Part shown: piece by piece, positions 30,428-38,370 of the stretch | How positions within the stretch are numbered: position 1 is the first letter of the stretch | Layout of the letters: each line of letters opens with the position of its first letter | Assembly: GCF_007970665.1 (NCBI RefSeq) | Contig: NZ_CP042430.1 | Location: 1,984,001-2,048,000 of the forward strand | Source: Baekduia soli | GTDB taxonomy: Bacteria; Actinomycetota; Thermoleophilia; Solirubrobacterales; Solirubrobacteraceae | Direction of reading: 5' to 3' | Length of the DNA: 64,000 bases | The notes under the pieces: generated by a model | Databases searched by the model: none | The model's input: the letters and a program-made list of their open reading frames with translations, nothing else | What the model was told of the DNA's origin: nothing | Translations under genes and position numbers: made by a program

Positions 30428-30989
30428 ATGGGCCCAGGCACGACAGCCGCGGACATCGTCACGTCGCGGCTGCTGCTGCGCCGCTTCACCCAGGCCGACG
30501 CCGCGCCGCTGGCCGCGATCGACGCCGACCCCGAGGTCATGCGCCACATCGGGGCGGGCGGCCCGGCGGAGCCCGGGGAGAGCGCGGGCCTGCCGGCACG
30601 TTTCGAGCGCGAGTGGGACCGGCGCGGCTTCGGGATCTGGGCCCTGGAGGAGCGGGGCGCGCCGGGCGTCCTGGTGGGCCTGTGCGGCCTGACCGCGCCG
30701 ACGTTCCTGCCCGACGTGCTGCCCGCGGCCGAGGTCGGCTGGCGCCTGGCCCGTCCGGCCTGGGGGCGGCCTGGCCACCGAGGCCGCCCTCGCCACCGTC
30801 CAGTTCGGCCTGCAGGCCCTCGGGATGGCCGAGATCCTGGCCGTCGTCGCGCCCGACAACGAGCGCTCGCTGCGGGTGTGCGCCAAGCTCGGGATGCACC
30901 CGCGCCCCGACCGGATCCACCCGGCGACGCGTCGCCGCGTACGCGTCCTGGCCGCCTGGCCCGCGGACGCGGCGGCGCGGCTACACTAG
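30428..30989 (+). CDS. GNAT N-acetyltransferase (RimJ/RimL-like), apparent frameshift
   Basis: N-terminal half reads TSRLLLRRFTQADAAPLAAI ... LPAAEVGWRLARPAWG in one frame. The acetyl-CoA-binding half (GGLATEAALATVQFGLQALG, then VVAPDNERSLRVCAKLGM) is in the +1 frame from about 30766. One extra G in the GGGGG run at 30762-30766 explains this. Corrected length is about 186 residues, normal for RimJ/RimL-type enzymes that acetylate protein N-termini or small amines. The stop codon overlaps the -10 box assigned to the tmRNA gene. Confidence 0.8.
30982..30987 (+). promoter_or_regulatory. -10 box TACACT for the tmRNA gene
   Basis: TACACT predicts transcription start near 30994, about 12 nt before the mature 5' end at 31006, leaving a short 5' leader for RNase P to remove. 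No clear -35 was seen. Confidence 0.45.
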
Positions 30990-31005
30990 GTGGCGACATA
31001 TCCCC

Positions 31006-31369
31006 GGGGACGACAGGCTTCGACGTGGTCGGTTCCGTAGGGATGGTCGCGAGCCGAGGTCCCGGAGGCCTCGTAAAACACCGGGAAAACCATACGTGCG
31101 GACTCTCACGAGTACGCCCTCGCTGCTTAGTCTCTGACTAGGTGAGTGAGGTTCCGCCCCACGCCTGCCGGCCGCGGGGTGTGCGGAATCAGAATGCCGG
31201 CTCACCCGGGGAGGTCCGCTCCTGCCGAACCGGGGACATCTTCAGGGAGCTGGTCACCCGGACCCCTGTCGGCGCGGCTACCGGGTGACGAGATCAGAGC
31301 GCCGACTACGCTCGTAGACGCCTCCACTGCGCGATCGCGGACGCGGGTTCAATTCCCGCCGTCTCCACC
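31006..31369 (+). ncRNA. ssrA: Transfer-messenger RNA (tmRNA)
   Basis: About 364 nt. The 5' end GGGGACGACAGGCTTCGAC pairs its first seven bases with CGTCTCC at 31360-31366. The T-arm is GGACGCGGGTTCAATTCCCG near the 3' end, followed by discriminator A and CC, with the terminal A not encoded. The tag frame resumes at GCG 31098 and encodes ADSHEYALAA with stop TAG at 31128-31130; the ALAA end is the ClpXP degron. G/C-rich pseudoknot segments follow (31150-31310). It rescues ribosomes stalled on non-stop mRNA together with SmpB (27033). Confidence 0.97.
31098..31130 (+). other. tmRNA proteolysis-tag reading frame
   Basis: GCG to TAG: ten codons, ADSHEYALAA. It is shorter than the common actinobacterial ADSHQRDYALAA type but keeps the ADSH start and the YALAA end. 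Resume codon GCG follows the usual A-rich upstream sequence (GGGAAAACCATAC). Confidence 0.93.
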
Positions 31370-31376
31370 TGAAGGA

Positions 31377-31408
31377 CCGAGAGCCGCCCCGACCGGGGCG
31401 GCTCTCGG
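31377..31408 (+). terminator. Terminator of the tmRNA gene
   Basis: Perfect 14-bp stem CCGAGAGCCGCCCC / GGGGCGGCTCTCGG with a GACC loop, 7 nt after the tmRNA 3' end. The convergent LuxR gene ends at 31426, so it may serve both. Confidence 0.8.
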
Positions 31409-31425
31409 CGTTGCGGGGCCAGGCG

Positions 31426-32571
31426 CTATCCGCGGTCGAAGCGCCCGCGCGACGTCAGCGGCGTCTGACGCACCACCTCCGGGAGGTACTCGTCCAGGAA
31501 GACGCGTGCGACCAGCTCCTGGCGCGAGCCGACACCGACCTTGTCGTACAGGCTCTTGACGTGGTCCTCGACGGTGTGCGGGGACAGGACGAGCGCCTCG
31601 GCGATCTCCGCTCGGGACAGGCCGCGGGCCAGCAGGGTGGCCACGTCGCGCTCGCGGGCCGTCGCGCCGAACGCCTCGAGGCGGACCGTGGCCGACCGCG
31701 CGCCCCTGGCCGGCTCCAGGACGACCGCCACGCGGCCGTCGTGGTGAGGTCCGGGCCGCGAGGCGTGCAGCGTCACCCAGCCGTCGCCGCCGGGCACGGT
31801 GACGACGTTGCCGCCACCCTGGCCGCCGTCCGGCGCGGAGCGGACGAACGACGCGAGCGCGAGCACGGGCGTCGGGATCGTCTCCCCGGTGCAGCGCGGC
31901 TCGCGAGGATGGAGCGAGGCGAGCAGGTCGCGTGCCGGAGGGGTGATCAGCTCGACCTCGTCGCCCGGGCCGAGGACGACCATCCCCGGGGCCTCGGCGC
32001 CCGTGACGCGACGGGCGGCGTCGAAGCGCAGCGACGCGCGGATGCCGCGGGCGATCGCCCCGGTGAGGGCGGCGAGCGCGTCGGCGTCGCGCTGCTGGAA
32101 CGCGCCGCTGCTCGCGCGGCGGGCGATGTGCACGGCGCCCCAGGCACGCCCGCGGATCACGAAGGCGGCGCGGAGCTCGTGCGGGATGCCGGCCGGCAGC
32201 AGCAGGTCGCGATAGCGCGCGCTGCGCCGAGGGTCGCCGCGGGTGACGTGATCGAGGATGCCGACGGGCACCCGTCGCGCGGCAAGGCCGGCGAACGTGT
32301 TGACGTCGTCGACCATGTACTCGCTGCGGACGATCAGCTCACCGGCTGCGGGGGTCGCCTCGGGGGCGAACACGCCGCGCTCGATGAGCTCCTTGGGCGC
32401 GTCGGCGGTCAGCAGCCGCGTGCTCGGGTCCAGCGTGTGCCAGCAGCTGGCGTCGTTGTCGATGACGTTGCGCAGCCGCGGGGACAGCTCCGCGAAGAAC
32501 TCCTCGCGCGGAAGTCCGCGCGCGCCGAGCAGGTCGATCTCCTCGATCAGCCGCTCGACCGTCCATCGCAT
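31426..32571 (-). CDS. LuxR-type transcriptional regulator with GAF-like sensor
   Basis: 381 residues. The N-terminal two thirds resemble a GAF-type sensory region (RDLLLPAGIPHELRAAFVIRG, WGAVHIARRASSGAF). The C-terminal LuxR helix-turn-helix (about residues 315-372) is TARERDVATLLARGLSRAEIA, then LSPHTVEDHVKSLYDKVGV. No phosphoacceptor receiver domain is present. GAGACT lies 7 nt before the ATG. It is divergent from a cupin gene over 85 bp, its likely regulatory target. The ligand is unknown. Confidence 0.88.
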   Translation of the reverse strand: MRWTVERLIEEIDLLGARGLPREEFFAELSPRLRNVIDNDASCWHTLDPSTRLLTADAPKELIERGVFAPEATPAAGELIVRSEYMVDDVNTFAGLAARRVPVGILDHVTRGDPRRSARYRDLLLPAGIPHELRAAFVIRGRAWGAVHIARRASSGAFQQRDADALAALTGAIARGIRASLRFDAARRVTGAEAPGMVVLGPGDEVELITPPARDLLASLHPREPRCTGETIPTPVLALASFVRSAPDGGQGGGNVVTVPGGDGWVTLHASRPGPHHDGRVAVVLEPARGARSATVRLEAFGATARERDVATLLARGLSRAEIAEALVLSPHTVEDHVKSLYDKVGVGSRQELVARVFLDEYLPEVVRQTPLTSRGRFDRG

Positions 32572-32656
32572 GCGGGCGAGTCTCCCACGCCGTGCAAGAA
32601 AGATCCCCGCACGCGAGGGGATGGTCCCCGCCCGTCACGGAGATCAGGCTGCACGC

Positions 32657-33184
32657 ATGACCTCCATCAGCGCAGCAGACACCACGACCGCGCCGGACGG
32701 CGCCCTCGCACCCATCGCTCTCGGTCCCGGAGAGGGAGAGCACCTGTGGTTCTTCGGTGGCCTGACGACGATCAAGGCCGACGGCTCCACGACGGGCGGC
32801 CGGATGATGCTGACCGAGCAGACCGCGCCGCGTGGCTCCGGCTCGCCGCTGCACGTCCACCACAACGAGGACGAGTGGTTCTACGTCCTCGAGGGCGAGC
32901 TCACGATCTGGGTCGCCGGTCAGACGGTCGTCGCTCCGGCCGGCTCCTTCGTCTTCGGACCGCGCGACGTGCCGCACACGTTCATCGTCAGCTCCGACGA
33001 GGCGCGCTTCCTGCTGGTCACGCAGGAGGCCGGCTTCGAGGGCGTCGTCCGCACGCTCGGGATCCCCGCTCCCGTCGCGGAGATCCCCCCCGCGCCGACC
33101 GCACCCCCCGACATGGCCCCGATCCTGCAGGCCGCCGCCGACCATGGCCTCGAGATCCTCGGCCCTCCCGGCATCCCGGCCTGA
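32657..33184 (+). CDS. Cupin-domain protein (quercetinase-like)
   Basis: 175 residues. Cupin motif 1 is GSPLHVHHNEDEWFYVLEGEL, with His-His-Glu metal ligands, and motif 2 is PRDVPHTFIV with the fourth His. It is close to the single-cupin proteins annotated as quercetin 2,3-dioxygenase-like, but the true substrate is unknown. CAGGCT lies 6 nt before the ATG, so it is probably leaderless. The divergent LuxR regulator is its likely controller. Confidence 0.85.
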   Translation: MTSISAADTTTAPDGALAPIALGPGEGEHLWFFGGLTTIKADGSTTGGRMMLTEQTAPRGSGSPLHVHHNEDEWFYVLEGELTIWVAGQTVVAPAGSFVFGPRDVPHTFIVSSDEARFLLVTQEAGFEGVVRTLGIPAPVAEIPPAPTAPPDMAPILQAAADHGLEILGPPGIPA

Positions 33185-33193
33185 GGACCGGCC

Positions 33194-33322
33194 ATGACCA
33201 TCGGGACGAAGACCGGCATCGGCTCGGCGGAGCACAACCGGATCGTCGCGAGAGGGATGTGGACGCGCTCCCACCTGCGCGCGCGACATCCGCGTCCGGG
33301 CGACCTGGGGCGCCCGGTCTAG
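33194..33322 (+). CDS. Small uncharacterised frame after the cupin gene
   Basis: 42 codons (MTIGTKTGIGSAEHNRIVAR, then an Arg-rich tail), starting 9 nt after the cupin stop and overlapping the end of the convergent GNAT gene by 4 bp. No family recognised. It may be a chance frame or a broken fragment; the only support is its position in the transcript. Confidence 0.2.
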   Translation: MTIGTKTGIGSAEHNRIVARGMWTRSHLRARHPRPGDLGRPV

Positions 33323-33852
33323 GGCCCCTGCGTGGCGGGGCCGGTGAACTCCTCGGCCAGCAGGTCCATGAGCAGGCCGTCCCGCCACCCGCCGTCGGGG
33401 GTGCGCTCGTAGGCGCGCAGGACGCCGACGGGCCTGAAGCCCAGGCCCTCGTAGCAGCGGATCGCGCGGGCGTTGGTCACGGCGGGGTCGATCGTGAAGC
33501 GGTGGTGGCCGGCGGCGATGAAGTGGCCGATGGCCAGCGCGAGGACCCGGCGGCCCAGCCCGCGCCCGCGGGCGCCGGCGCCCAGGACGATGTCGAACGC
33601 CACCGACGGGAACTGCTCGTCGGCCTCCTCCTCGGCCAGTAGCCAGCCGCAGACGGCGTCGTCGAGGACCACCGTCCAGCAGGGCTGCGCGGCGAGCATC
33701 CCACGCACCTCCGCCTCCTCCGTGTCGCCCCACCACGCCTGCACCTCGGGCTCGGCGAGCAGCGCCGCGAGCGCGGCGACGTCGGCGCCGGATGACGGGC
33801 GCAGCGTGAGATCGCCGTCGCGCAGGGTGGGGAGGTCGTGCGCGGCCGTCAT
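33319..33852 (-). CDS. GNAT N-acetyltransferase (AAC(6')/RimJ-like)
   Basis: 177 residues. N-terminal LTLRPSSGADVAALAALLAE; the acetyl-CoA pyrophosphate loop GAGARGRGLGRRVLALAIGHF; then RFTIDPAVTNARAIRCYEGLGF and WRDGLLMDLLAEE, the pattern of AAC(6')-Ib/IacK-type acetyltransferases. A W-W-G-D segment (AWWGDTEEAEV) is characteristic of this group. The substrate could be an aminoglycoside, hydroxylysine/siderophore amine or other polyamine; resistance cannot be claimed. ATG 33852 overlaps the Nudix stop (ATGA). Confidence 0.82.
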   Translation of the reverse strand: MTAAHDLPTLRDGDLTLRPSSGADVAALAALLAEPEVQAWWGDTEEAEVRGMLAAQPCWTVVLDDAVCGWLLAEEEADEQFPSVAFDIVLGAGARGRGLGRRVLALAIGHFIAAGHHRFTIDPAVTNARAIRCYEGLGFRPVGVLRAYERTPDGGWRDGLLMDLLAEEFTGPATQGP

Positions 33853-34529
33853 CGCAGGTAGCGCCAGCCGCCCGCGACGGTCAGCAGACGGTGGCGCGAC
33901 CCGGGCACGTCGGGGTCCGTCGTCGCCCAGCCCGCGTCGCCGGGGTACAGCGCGCACTCGCCGCCCGGCACCGCGACGATCCGCGGCTCGAACACCGGCG
34001 GCTCACGGCCCTGCACGTCGGCGAGCACGTCGTCGATCCGCCGGTGGCCGCGCAGCGTCGTCAGCGTGACGAACGTCGGCGGCGGCAGCTCGATGCGGTC
34101 GGCGGCCTGCTCGGCCAGCGCCGCGTCGGGGGTGTGCCAGGCGTGGTCGTCGATCTCGCCGCCGTCGACGCTGACCGCCTCGTCGCCGGCCGCGCCGACG
34201 AAGAACCACGTCGAGAAGCGCCGCGGCCGGCCCTCCGGGGTCGTCCAGTGCGAGAGCGGGTGCAGCGTGCCGGGGTCGACGTCGACGCCGGCCTCCTCGC
34301 GTGCCTCGCGTGCGGCCGCACGGCGCGCGGCGGGCTGCTCGCCGTCGCCGTGGTCGTCGCCGGGGTCGACGCGCCCGCCCGGGAAGACCCAGGCGCCGCC
34401 GTGGAAGGCCAGCCGGGCGTTGCGCCGCAGCAGCAGCACCTCCAGGCCCGCGCCGGACTCGCGCAGCAGGACGACCGTGGCGGCGGGGGCGGGGACGGTG
34501 ATCCCGTCGGGCGTGGGGGAGGCGGGCAC
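33849..34529 (-). CDS. Nudix hydrolase
   Basis: 226 residues. The Nudix box is split by a short acidic insertion (GGRVDPGDDHGDGEQ before AARRAAAREAREEAGV), keeping the REAREEAGV metal-binding helix. The N-terminal strand ATVVLLRESGAGLEVLLLRRN and the PGG before the box are typical. It resembles NUDT19/CoA-pyrophosphatase-like Nudix proteins with a long C-terminal helical tail, so a CoA-type substrate is possible but unproven. The start is GTG 34529, with TAGGGT 7 nt upstream. Confidence 0.85.
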   Translation of the reverse strand: MPASPTPDGITVPAPAATVVLLRESGAGLEVLLLRRNARLAFHGGAWVFPGGRVDPGDDHGDGEQPAARRAAAREAREEAGVDVDPGTLHPLSHWTTPEGRPRRFSTWFFVGAAGDEAVSVDGGEIDDHAWHTPDAALAEQAADRIELPPPTFVTLTTLRGHRRIDDVLADVQGREPPVFEPRIVAVPGGECALYPGDAGWATTDPDVPGSRHRLLTVAGGWRYLR

Positions 34530-34536
34530 GTCCGTG

Positions 34537-34542
34537 ACCCTA
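34537..34542 (-). promoter_or_regulatory. -10 box TAGGGT, 7 nt before the Nudix GTG
   Basis: A minus-strand TAGGGT with 7-nt spacing in the 18-nt gap after the SMP-30 gene; predicts a separate leaderless transcript for the Nudix-GNAT pair. Confidence 0.55.
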
Positions 34543-34547
34543 AGCCC

Positions 34548-35426
34548 TCACGGCCGGCCGGCGCCGGGCACGGTCACGCGCCGTGCCAGCACGTGGCCGC
34601 GGTGCGTGCGCGGGTGGGCCTGCACGGGCAGCTCGCCGGGCTCGGCGGTCAGCAGGAACAGCGTCCGGCGGTCCTCGCCGCCGAGCACGCAGGCGACCGC
34701 CCAGCGCGGCGCGACGTCGATGCGGTCGGTGACCACCCCGCCCTCCGTCACGCGCAGGAAGCACCGCGAGCCCAGGGTGGCGACCCAGACGCCGCCCTGC
34801 GCGTCGGCGCAGATGCCGTCCGGCGTGTGCTCGCCGGTGGACGCCCACACGCGCGGGGCGTGCAGGTCGCCGCGGGCGTCGACCGACCAGGCCACGAGCT
34901 CGCACCCGGTCGTCGAGGCCTGCAGCAGCGTCGTGCCGTCGTCGTCCAGGACCAGCCCGTTGGGCCGGGCGGCCTCCGCGACCGCGACGCGGGCCTCGCC
35001 GCCGGGCTCGACGACGAGCAGCGCGTCCTCCGGGCGGCCGTCGGCCGGGCGCTGCGTGCTGCGGATGGCATCGACGTAGGCGCGCCCCGTCGGCCCGACG
35101 ACCATGTCGTTGAGGTACCCCGGCGCCAGCGCCGACAGGTCGGCGTGCAGCGCCGTGGCGCCGCCGCGCTCCAGGCGCAGCACGCGGCGGCGGCGCATGG
35201 AGACCACCAGCGGCGTCCCGTCGGGCAGGAAGCCGAGGCCGGAGACGTCGTCGTCGACCTGCGCGACGACCTGCGCCACCTCACCGGGCGCCGCGGTCAG
35301 GACGCGCCCCGTGAACAGGTCGACGAACCACAGGCGGCCGTCGTGCCAGCGCGGGGCCTCGGGCCAGACGAGGCCCTCCGGCGGGCCGGTGAGCTCCTCC
35401 GGGTCCGGGGCGGCGCTGAGCGGCAC
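34548..35426 (-). CDS. SMP-30/gluconolactonase-like beta-propeller protein
   Basis: 292 residues of the SMP-30/LRE family: six-bladed propeller lactonases such as gluconolactonase. Metal-binding landmarks are the early Glu in PEAPRWHDGRLWFVD, the Asn in APGYLNDMVVGPTGRAYV, ARPNGLVLDDDG, and TPDGICADAQGGVWVA. The reaction is probably hydrolysis of a sugar lactone, with substrate unknown. The start is GTG 35426, supported by TAGGCT exactly 7 nt upstream. Confidence 0.88.
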   Translation of the reverse strand: MPLSAAPDPEELTGPPEGLVWPEAPRWHDGRLWFVDLFTGRVLTAAPGEVAQVVAQVDDDVSGLGFLPDGTPLVVSMRRRRVLRLERGGATALHADLSALAPGYLNDMVVGPTGRAYVDAIRSTQRPADGRPEDALLVVEPGGEARVAVAEAARPNGLVLDDDGTTLLQASTTGCELVAWSVDARGDLHAPRVWASTGEHTPDGICADAQGGVWVATLGSRCFLRVTEGGVVTDRIDVAPRWAVACVLGGEDRRTLFLLTAEPGELPVQAHPRTHRGHVLARRVTVPGAGRP

Positions 35427-35433
35427 GGGCGCC

Positions 35434-35439
35434 AGCCTA
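35434..35439 (-). promoter_or_regulatory. -10 box TAGGCT, 7 nt before the SMP-30 GTG
   Basis: The minus-strand TAGGCT fixes the GTG at 35426 as start and excludes a 22-residue upstream extension. The remaining 214 bp to the divergent racemase shows no gene; TTCACT, 6 nt before that start, is its likely -10. Confidence 0.6.
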
Positions 35440-35653
35440 CGGTGCCGCCGGTCCGACGAACGTGCTTGTGGCGCCGTGCGCCGGCCGAGCACCCGGAGGT
35501 GCGCAGCGCGAGGCCGATCCGGCAGTCCTGACGGACGCCGGCCCGTGGCGCTGGACCGGCGTGCCGCCGCGCCGCCGGCGCGTGCCGTGCCGTCCTTCGC
35601 CGCAGGCCTGGGCGTTCGGCTGGCCCGGCTGCGCCGTGTGGTTCACTTCGTCC

Positions 35654-36349
35654 GTGCGCCGCATCGGGCTGCTGGGCGGGATGAGCTGGGAGTCCTCGGC
35701 CGAGTACTACCGTCTGGTCAACGAGGAGGTCCGCGAGCGGCTGGGCGGCCTGCACTCCGCCGACTGCGTGCTGCGCTCGGTGGACTTCGCGGTCATCGAG
35801 GCGCTGCAGCGCGACGGCCGCTGGGAGCAGGCCGGGCAGCTGCTGGCCGCCGAGGCCCGGACCCTGGCCGGCGCGGGCGCCGAGGTGCTGGTGCTGTGCA
35901 CCAACACCATGCACAAGCTGGCCGACGTGATCGCCGAGGCGGCCGGCATCCCGTTCGTGCACATCGCCGACGCGACGGCGGAGGCCATCCGCGCCGAGGG
36001 CCTGCGCACCGTCGGGCTGCTGGCCACGGCGTACACGATGGAGCAGGACTTCTACGTCGGGCGCCTGCGCGAGCGCCACGGCCTCGACGTCCTCGTGCCC
36101 GGGGGCGAGGACCGCCGCATCGTCCACGACGTGATCTACGACGAGCTGTGCGCCGGCGTCGCGGACGACGGCTCGCGGGCGCAGCTGCGCCGGATCATGG
36201 CCGGCCTGGCGCGGCGTGGGGCGCAGGCCGTCCTGCTCGGGTGCACCGAGCTCGGGCTGCTCGCCGGGCCCGGCGACAGCCCCGTCCCCGTGTTCGACAC
36301 CACCCGCCTGCACGCCCGGCGCGCCGTGGCGCTCGCGCTGGCGCCCTAG
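35654..36349 (+). CDS. Aspartate/glutamate-type amino acid racemase
   Basis: 231 residues of the two-cysteine, cofactor-independent Asp/Glu racemase superfamily. The N-terminus is RRIGLLGGMSWESSAEYYRL. The two catalytic cysteines are in LCTNTMHKLAD and LGCTELGLL, the usual N- and C-domain positions. The GGMSWESS signature is nearer aspartate racemase than hydantoin racemase (HyuE), although both belong to this superfamily. TTCACT lies 6 nt before GTG 35654. It ends 4 bp into the convergent GntR gene of the hydantoin operon. Confidence 0.88.
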   Translation: MRRIGLLGGMSWESSAEYYRLVNEEVRERLGGLHSADCVLRSVDFAVIEALQRDGRWEQAGQLLAAEARTLAGAGAEVLVLCTNTMHKLADVIAEAAGIPFVHIADATAEAIRAEGLRTVGLLATAYTMEQDFYVGRLRERHGLDVLVPGGEDRRIVHDVIYDELCAGVADDGSRAQLRRIMAGLARRGAQAVLLGCTELGLLAGPGDSPVPVFDTTRLHARRAVALALAP

Positions 36350-37101
36350 CGGCGGCCAGGCGCCTCCGACGTGACGTGGAAGCGAACGCGGTCGCCGAGC
36401 CAGGACATCTGCGCGCGCTCCAGCGGCCGGCCGTCGCGCAGGTGGCTCGTGCTCGTGACGACCAGCAGCGGCACGTCGCTGCCGGAGTCCAGGAGCCGCG
36501 CCTCGTCGGTCGTGGACCGCACGACCTCCAGCGACAGCTCGCTGCGGACGGGCACCAGGCCGTAGTCCTCGGCCAGCACGTTGGAGAGCGAGCCCTGGAT
36601 CCCCGGGCTGCGCTCGATGCCCGGCACCATCGCCGCGTCGAACCACGAGCGGTAGATCGCCGCGGGCTGCTCGTTGATGATCACGCGGCGCACGAGATAG
36701 GTCACCGTCCGCCCGGCGGACAGGGCCAGCGTGGCGGCCAGGCCCGCCGGCGGGCTCTCCAGGGTGCCGGACTCGATGATCTCGGCGCGGTTGCTGAACC
36801 CGAGGTCGCGCAGGCGGGCCGCGTAGGCGCCGAGCGTCAGGTTGAGGTCGTAGACGATCGGCAGGGGCTGGGGTCGCACGTAGGTGCCGCTGCCGCGCTT
36901 GCGCTCCAGGAGGTCGTCCTTGGCGAGCTGGGCGAGCGCCTGTCGCACGGTCACGCGGCTCACGGCGTAGTCGCGGGCCAGGGCGATCTCCGGGGCGATC
37001 CGCTCTCCCGTGCGCCACTCGCCACCGGCCAGGCGGCGGCGCAGGTCCTCGGCCACCTGGAAGTAGGCCGGCAGTGGCGAGGAGCGGTCGACGGTGGCCA
37101 C
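36346..37101 (-). CDS. GntR family regulator, HutC-type
   Basis: 251 residues. N-terminal winged helix-turn-helix (APEIALARDYAVSRVTVRQALAQLAKD, about residues 36-62, with RGSGTYV wing), then a UTRA effector domain (from about residue 90, with RVIINEQPAAIYRSWFD). Last gene of the hyuA-hyuB-amidase operon, 12 nt after the M20 stop. The 22-bp palindrome upstream of hyuA is its likely operator, giving autoregulation; the inducer would be a pathway substrate or product. Confidence 0.9.
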   Translation of the reverse strand: MATVDRSSPLPAYFQVAEDLRRRLAGGEWRTGERIAPEIALARDYAVSRVTVRQALAQLAKDDLLERKRGSGTYVRPQPLPIVYDLNLTLGAYAARLRDLGFSNRAEIIESGTLESPPAGLAATLALSAGRTVTYLVRRVIINEQPAAIYRSWFDAAMVPGIERSPGIQGSLSNVLAEDYGLVPVRSELSLEVVRSTTDEARLLDSGSDVPLLVVTSTSHLRDGRPLERAQMSWLGDRVRFHVTSEAPGRR

Positions 37102-37113
37102 GGGGGCCGCGCC

Positions 37114-38370
37114 CTAGGCGCCGTCGGAGGCCAGGCGGCGGATCGCCCCGGCCAGGACGCGGGCGCCCAGCTCGCAGTCCTCGGACTCGGTGAACTCGTG
37201 GTGGGAGTGGCTGATGCCACCGACGCTGGGCACGAAGACCATGCCCGCGGGCGCGTGCTCGGCCACGACCATCGCGTCGTGCCCGGCCCCGCTCCACATG
37301 CGCAGCGGATCGCCGCCCTGCTCGAGGGCCGAGGCCTCGAGCGCGTCGACGACCGCCGGGTCCATCATCGTGGGGATGAGCGCGTACTGGCGGTGCACGT
37401 CGGCGGTGAGTCCCTCGTCGGCGGCGATCTCGGCCACCATCTCGGCCAGCCAGGCCTGGCAGGGCTCGAGCACCTCGGGCTGGGACGGGCGCAGGTCGAC
37501 GGTGAACGTGACCTCGCCGGGGATCACGGTGAACGTGCCCGGCGCGGCGCTGATGCGCCCGACGGTCGCCCGCAGCTCCGGCTGCGCCCTGGCCTTCTCG
37601 CGCAGCGCGAGGATCATCCGCGCGGCGCCGACGAGCGCGTCGCGGCGCCCCTCGGTCGGCGTCGCCCCGGCGTGGTTCTCCTCGCCCTTGACGGTGATCA
37701 CGAAGCCGAGCACGCCGCTGATCGACTCGACGATGCCGACGCGCCGGCCGGCGGCGGCGAGCACCGGGCCCTGCTCGACGTGCAGCTCGAGGTAGGCCGA
37801 CAGCTCGCGCGCGCGGAACGCCTCGCCCACGCGGTCGGGGTCGAACCCCCGCGCGCGCATCGCCTCGGCGACGCTCACCCCGTCCCGATCGGTCGCCGCC
37901 AGGCTCGCGCTGACGTCCTGGCCGGCGAACGCGCGGCTGCCGAACAGCGCGGCGCCGAAGCGCGTGCCCTCCTCGTCCATGAACGCGCCGACCCAGATCG
38001 GGCGCGCGGGCTCGAAGCCCTCGCGCTTGAGGATGCGCACGGCCTCCAGGGCGCCGAGCACGCCGACGACGCCGTCGAAGGCCCCGCCGTTGGGGACCGT
38101 GTCCAGGTGCGAGGCGGCCATGACCGCGCCGCCCGAGCCCGCCTCCCAGCGGGCGATGAGGTTGCCCGCCGCGTCGATCTCGCACGCCAGGCCCAGCGCC
38201 TCGAGCTCGCCGGACACCCACGCGGTGACCTCGGCGAGCTCGTCGGTCCAGGCGAAGCGCGAGATGCCGCCCTGGCCGGTGGCGCCGATCGTCGCGGCGG
38301 TCGACAGGTCCTGGGTCATCGTGCGCGCCAGGGCCGTCGCCCGGTCGGCCGACGGGACGACGGCGGTCAC
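37114..38370 (-). CDS. M20 family amidohydrolase (N-carbamoyl-L-amino acid hydrolase/allantoate amidohydrolase-like)
   Basis: 418 residues. Zinc ligands appear in order: SHLDTVPNGGAFDG (His, bridging Asp), MDEEGTRFG (Glu), LELHVEQGPVL (His) and the late SVGGISHSHHEF (His). The dimerisation lid carries NHAGATP. This set defines the M20 subgroup that cleaves N-carbamoyl or ureido amides. In the operon it would release the amino acid, CO2 and ammonia from the carbamoyl product of the hydantoinase. The start overlaps the hyuB stop by 4 bp. Confidence 0.9.
   Translation of the reverse strand: MTAVVPSADRATALARTMTQDLSTAATIGATGQGGISRFAWTDELAEVTAWVSGELEALGLACEIDAAGNLIARWEAGSGGAVMAASHLDTVPNGGAFDGVVGVLGALEAVRILKREGFEPARPIWVGAFMDEEGTRFGAALFGSRAFAGQDVSASLAATDRDGVSVAEAMRARGFDPDRVGEAFRARELSAYLELHVEQGPVLAAAGRRVGIVESISGVLGFVITVKGEENHAGATPTEGRRDALVGAARMILALREKARAQPELRATVGRISAAPGTFTVIPGEVTFTVDLRPSQPEVLEPCQAWLAEMVAEIAADEGLTADVHRQYALIPTMMDPAVVDALEASALEQGGDPLRMWSGAGHDAMVVAEHAPAGMVFVPSVGGISHSHHEFTESEDCELGARVLAGAIRRLASDGA

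Noticed and set aside
31006-31369. Possible tRNA gene at the GGTTCAATTCCC arm
   Set aside because: The T-arm belongs to the tmRNA; the matching 5' half is 330 nt away and a tag frame lies between.
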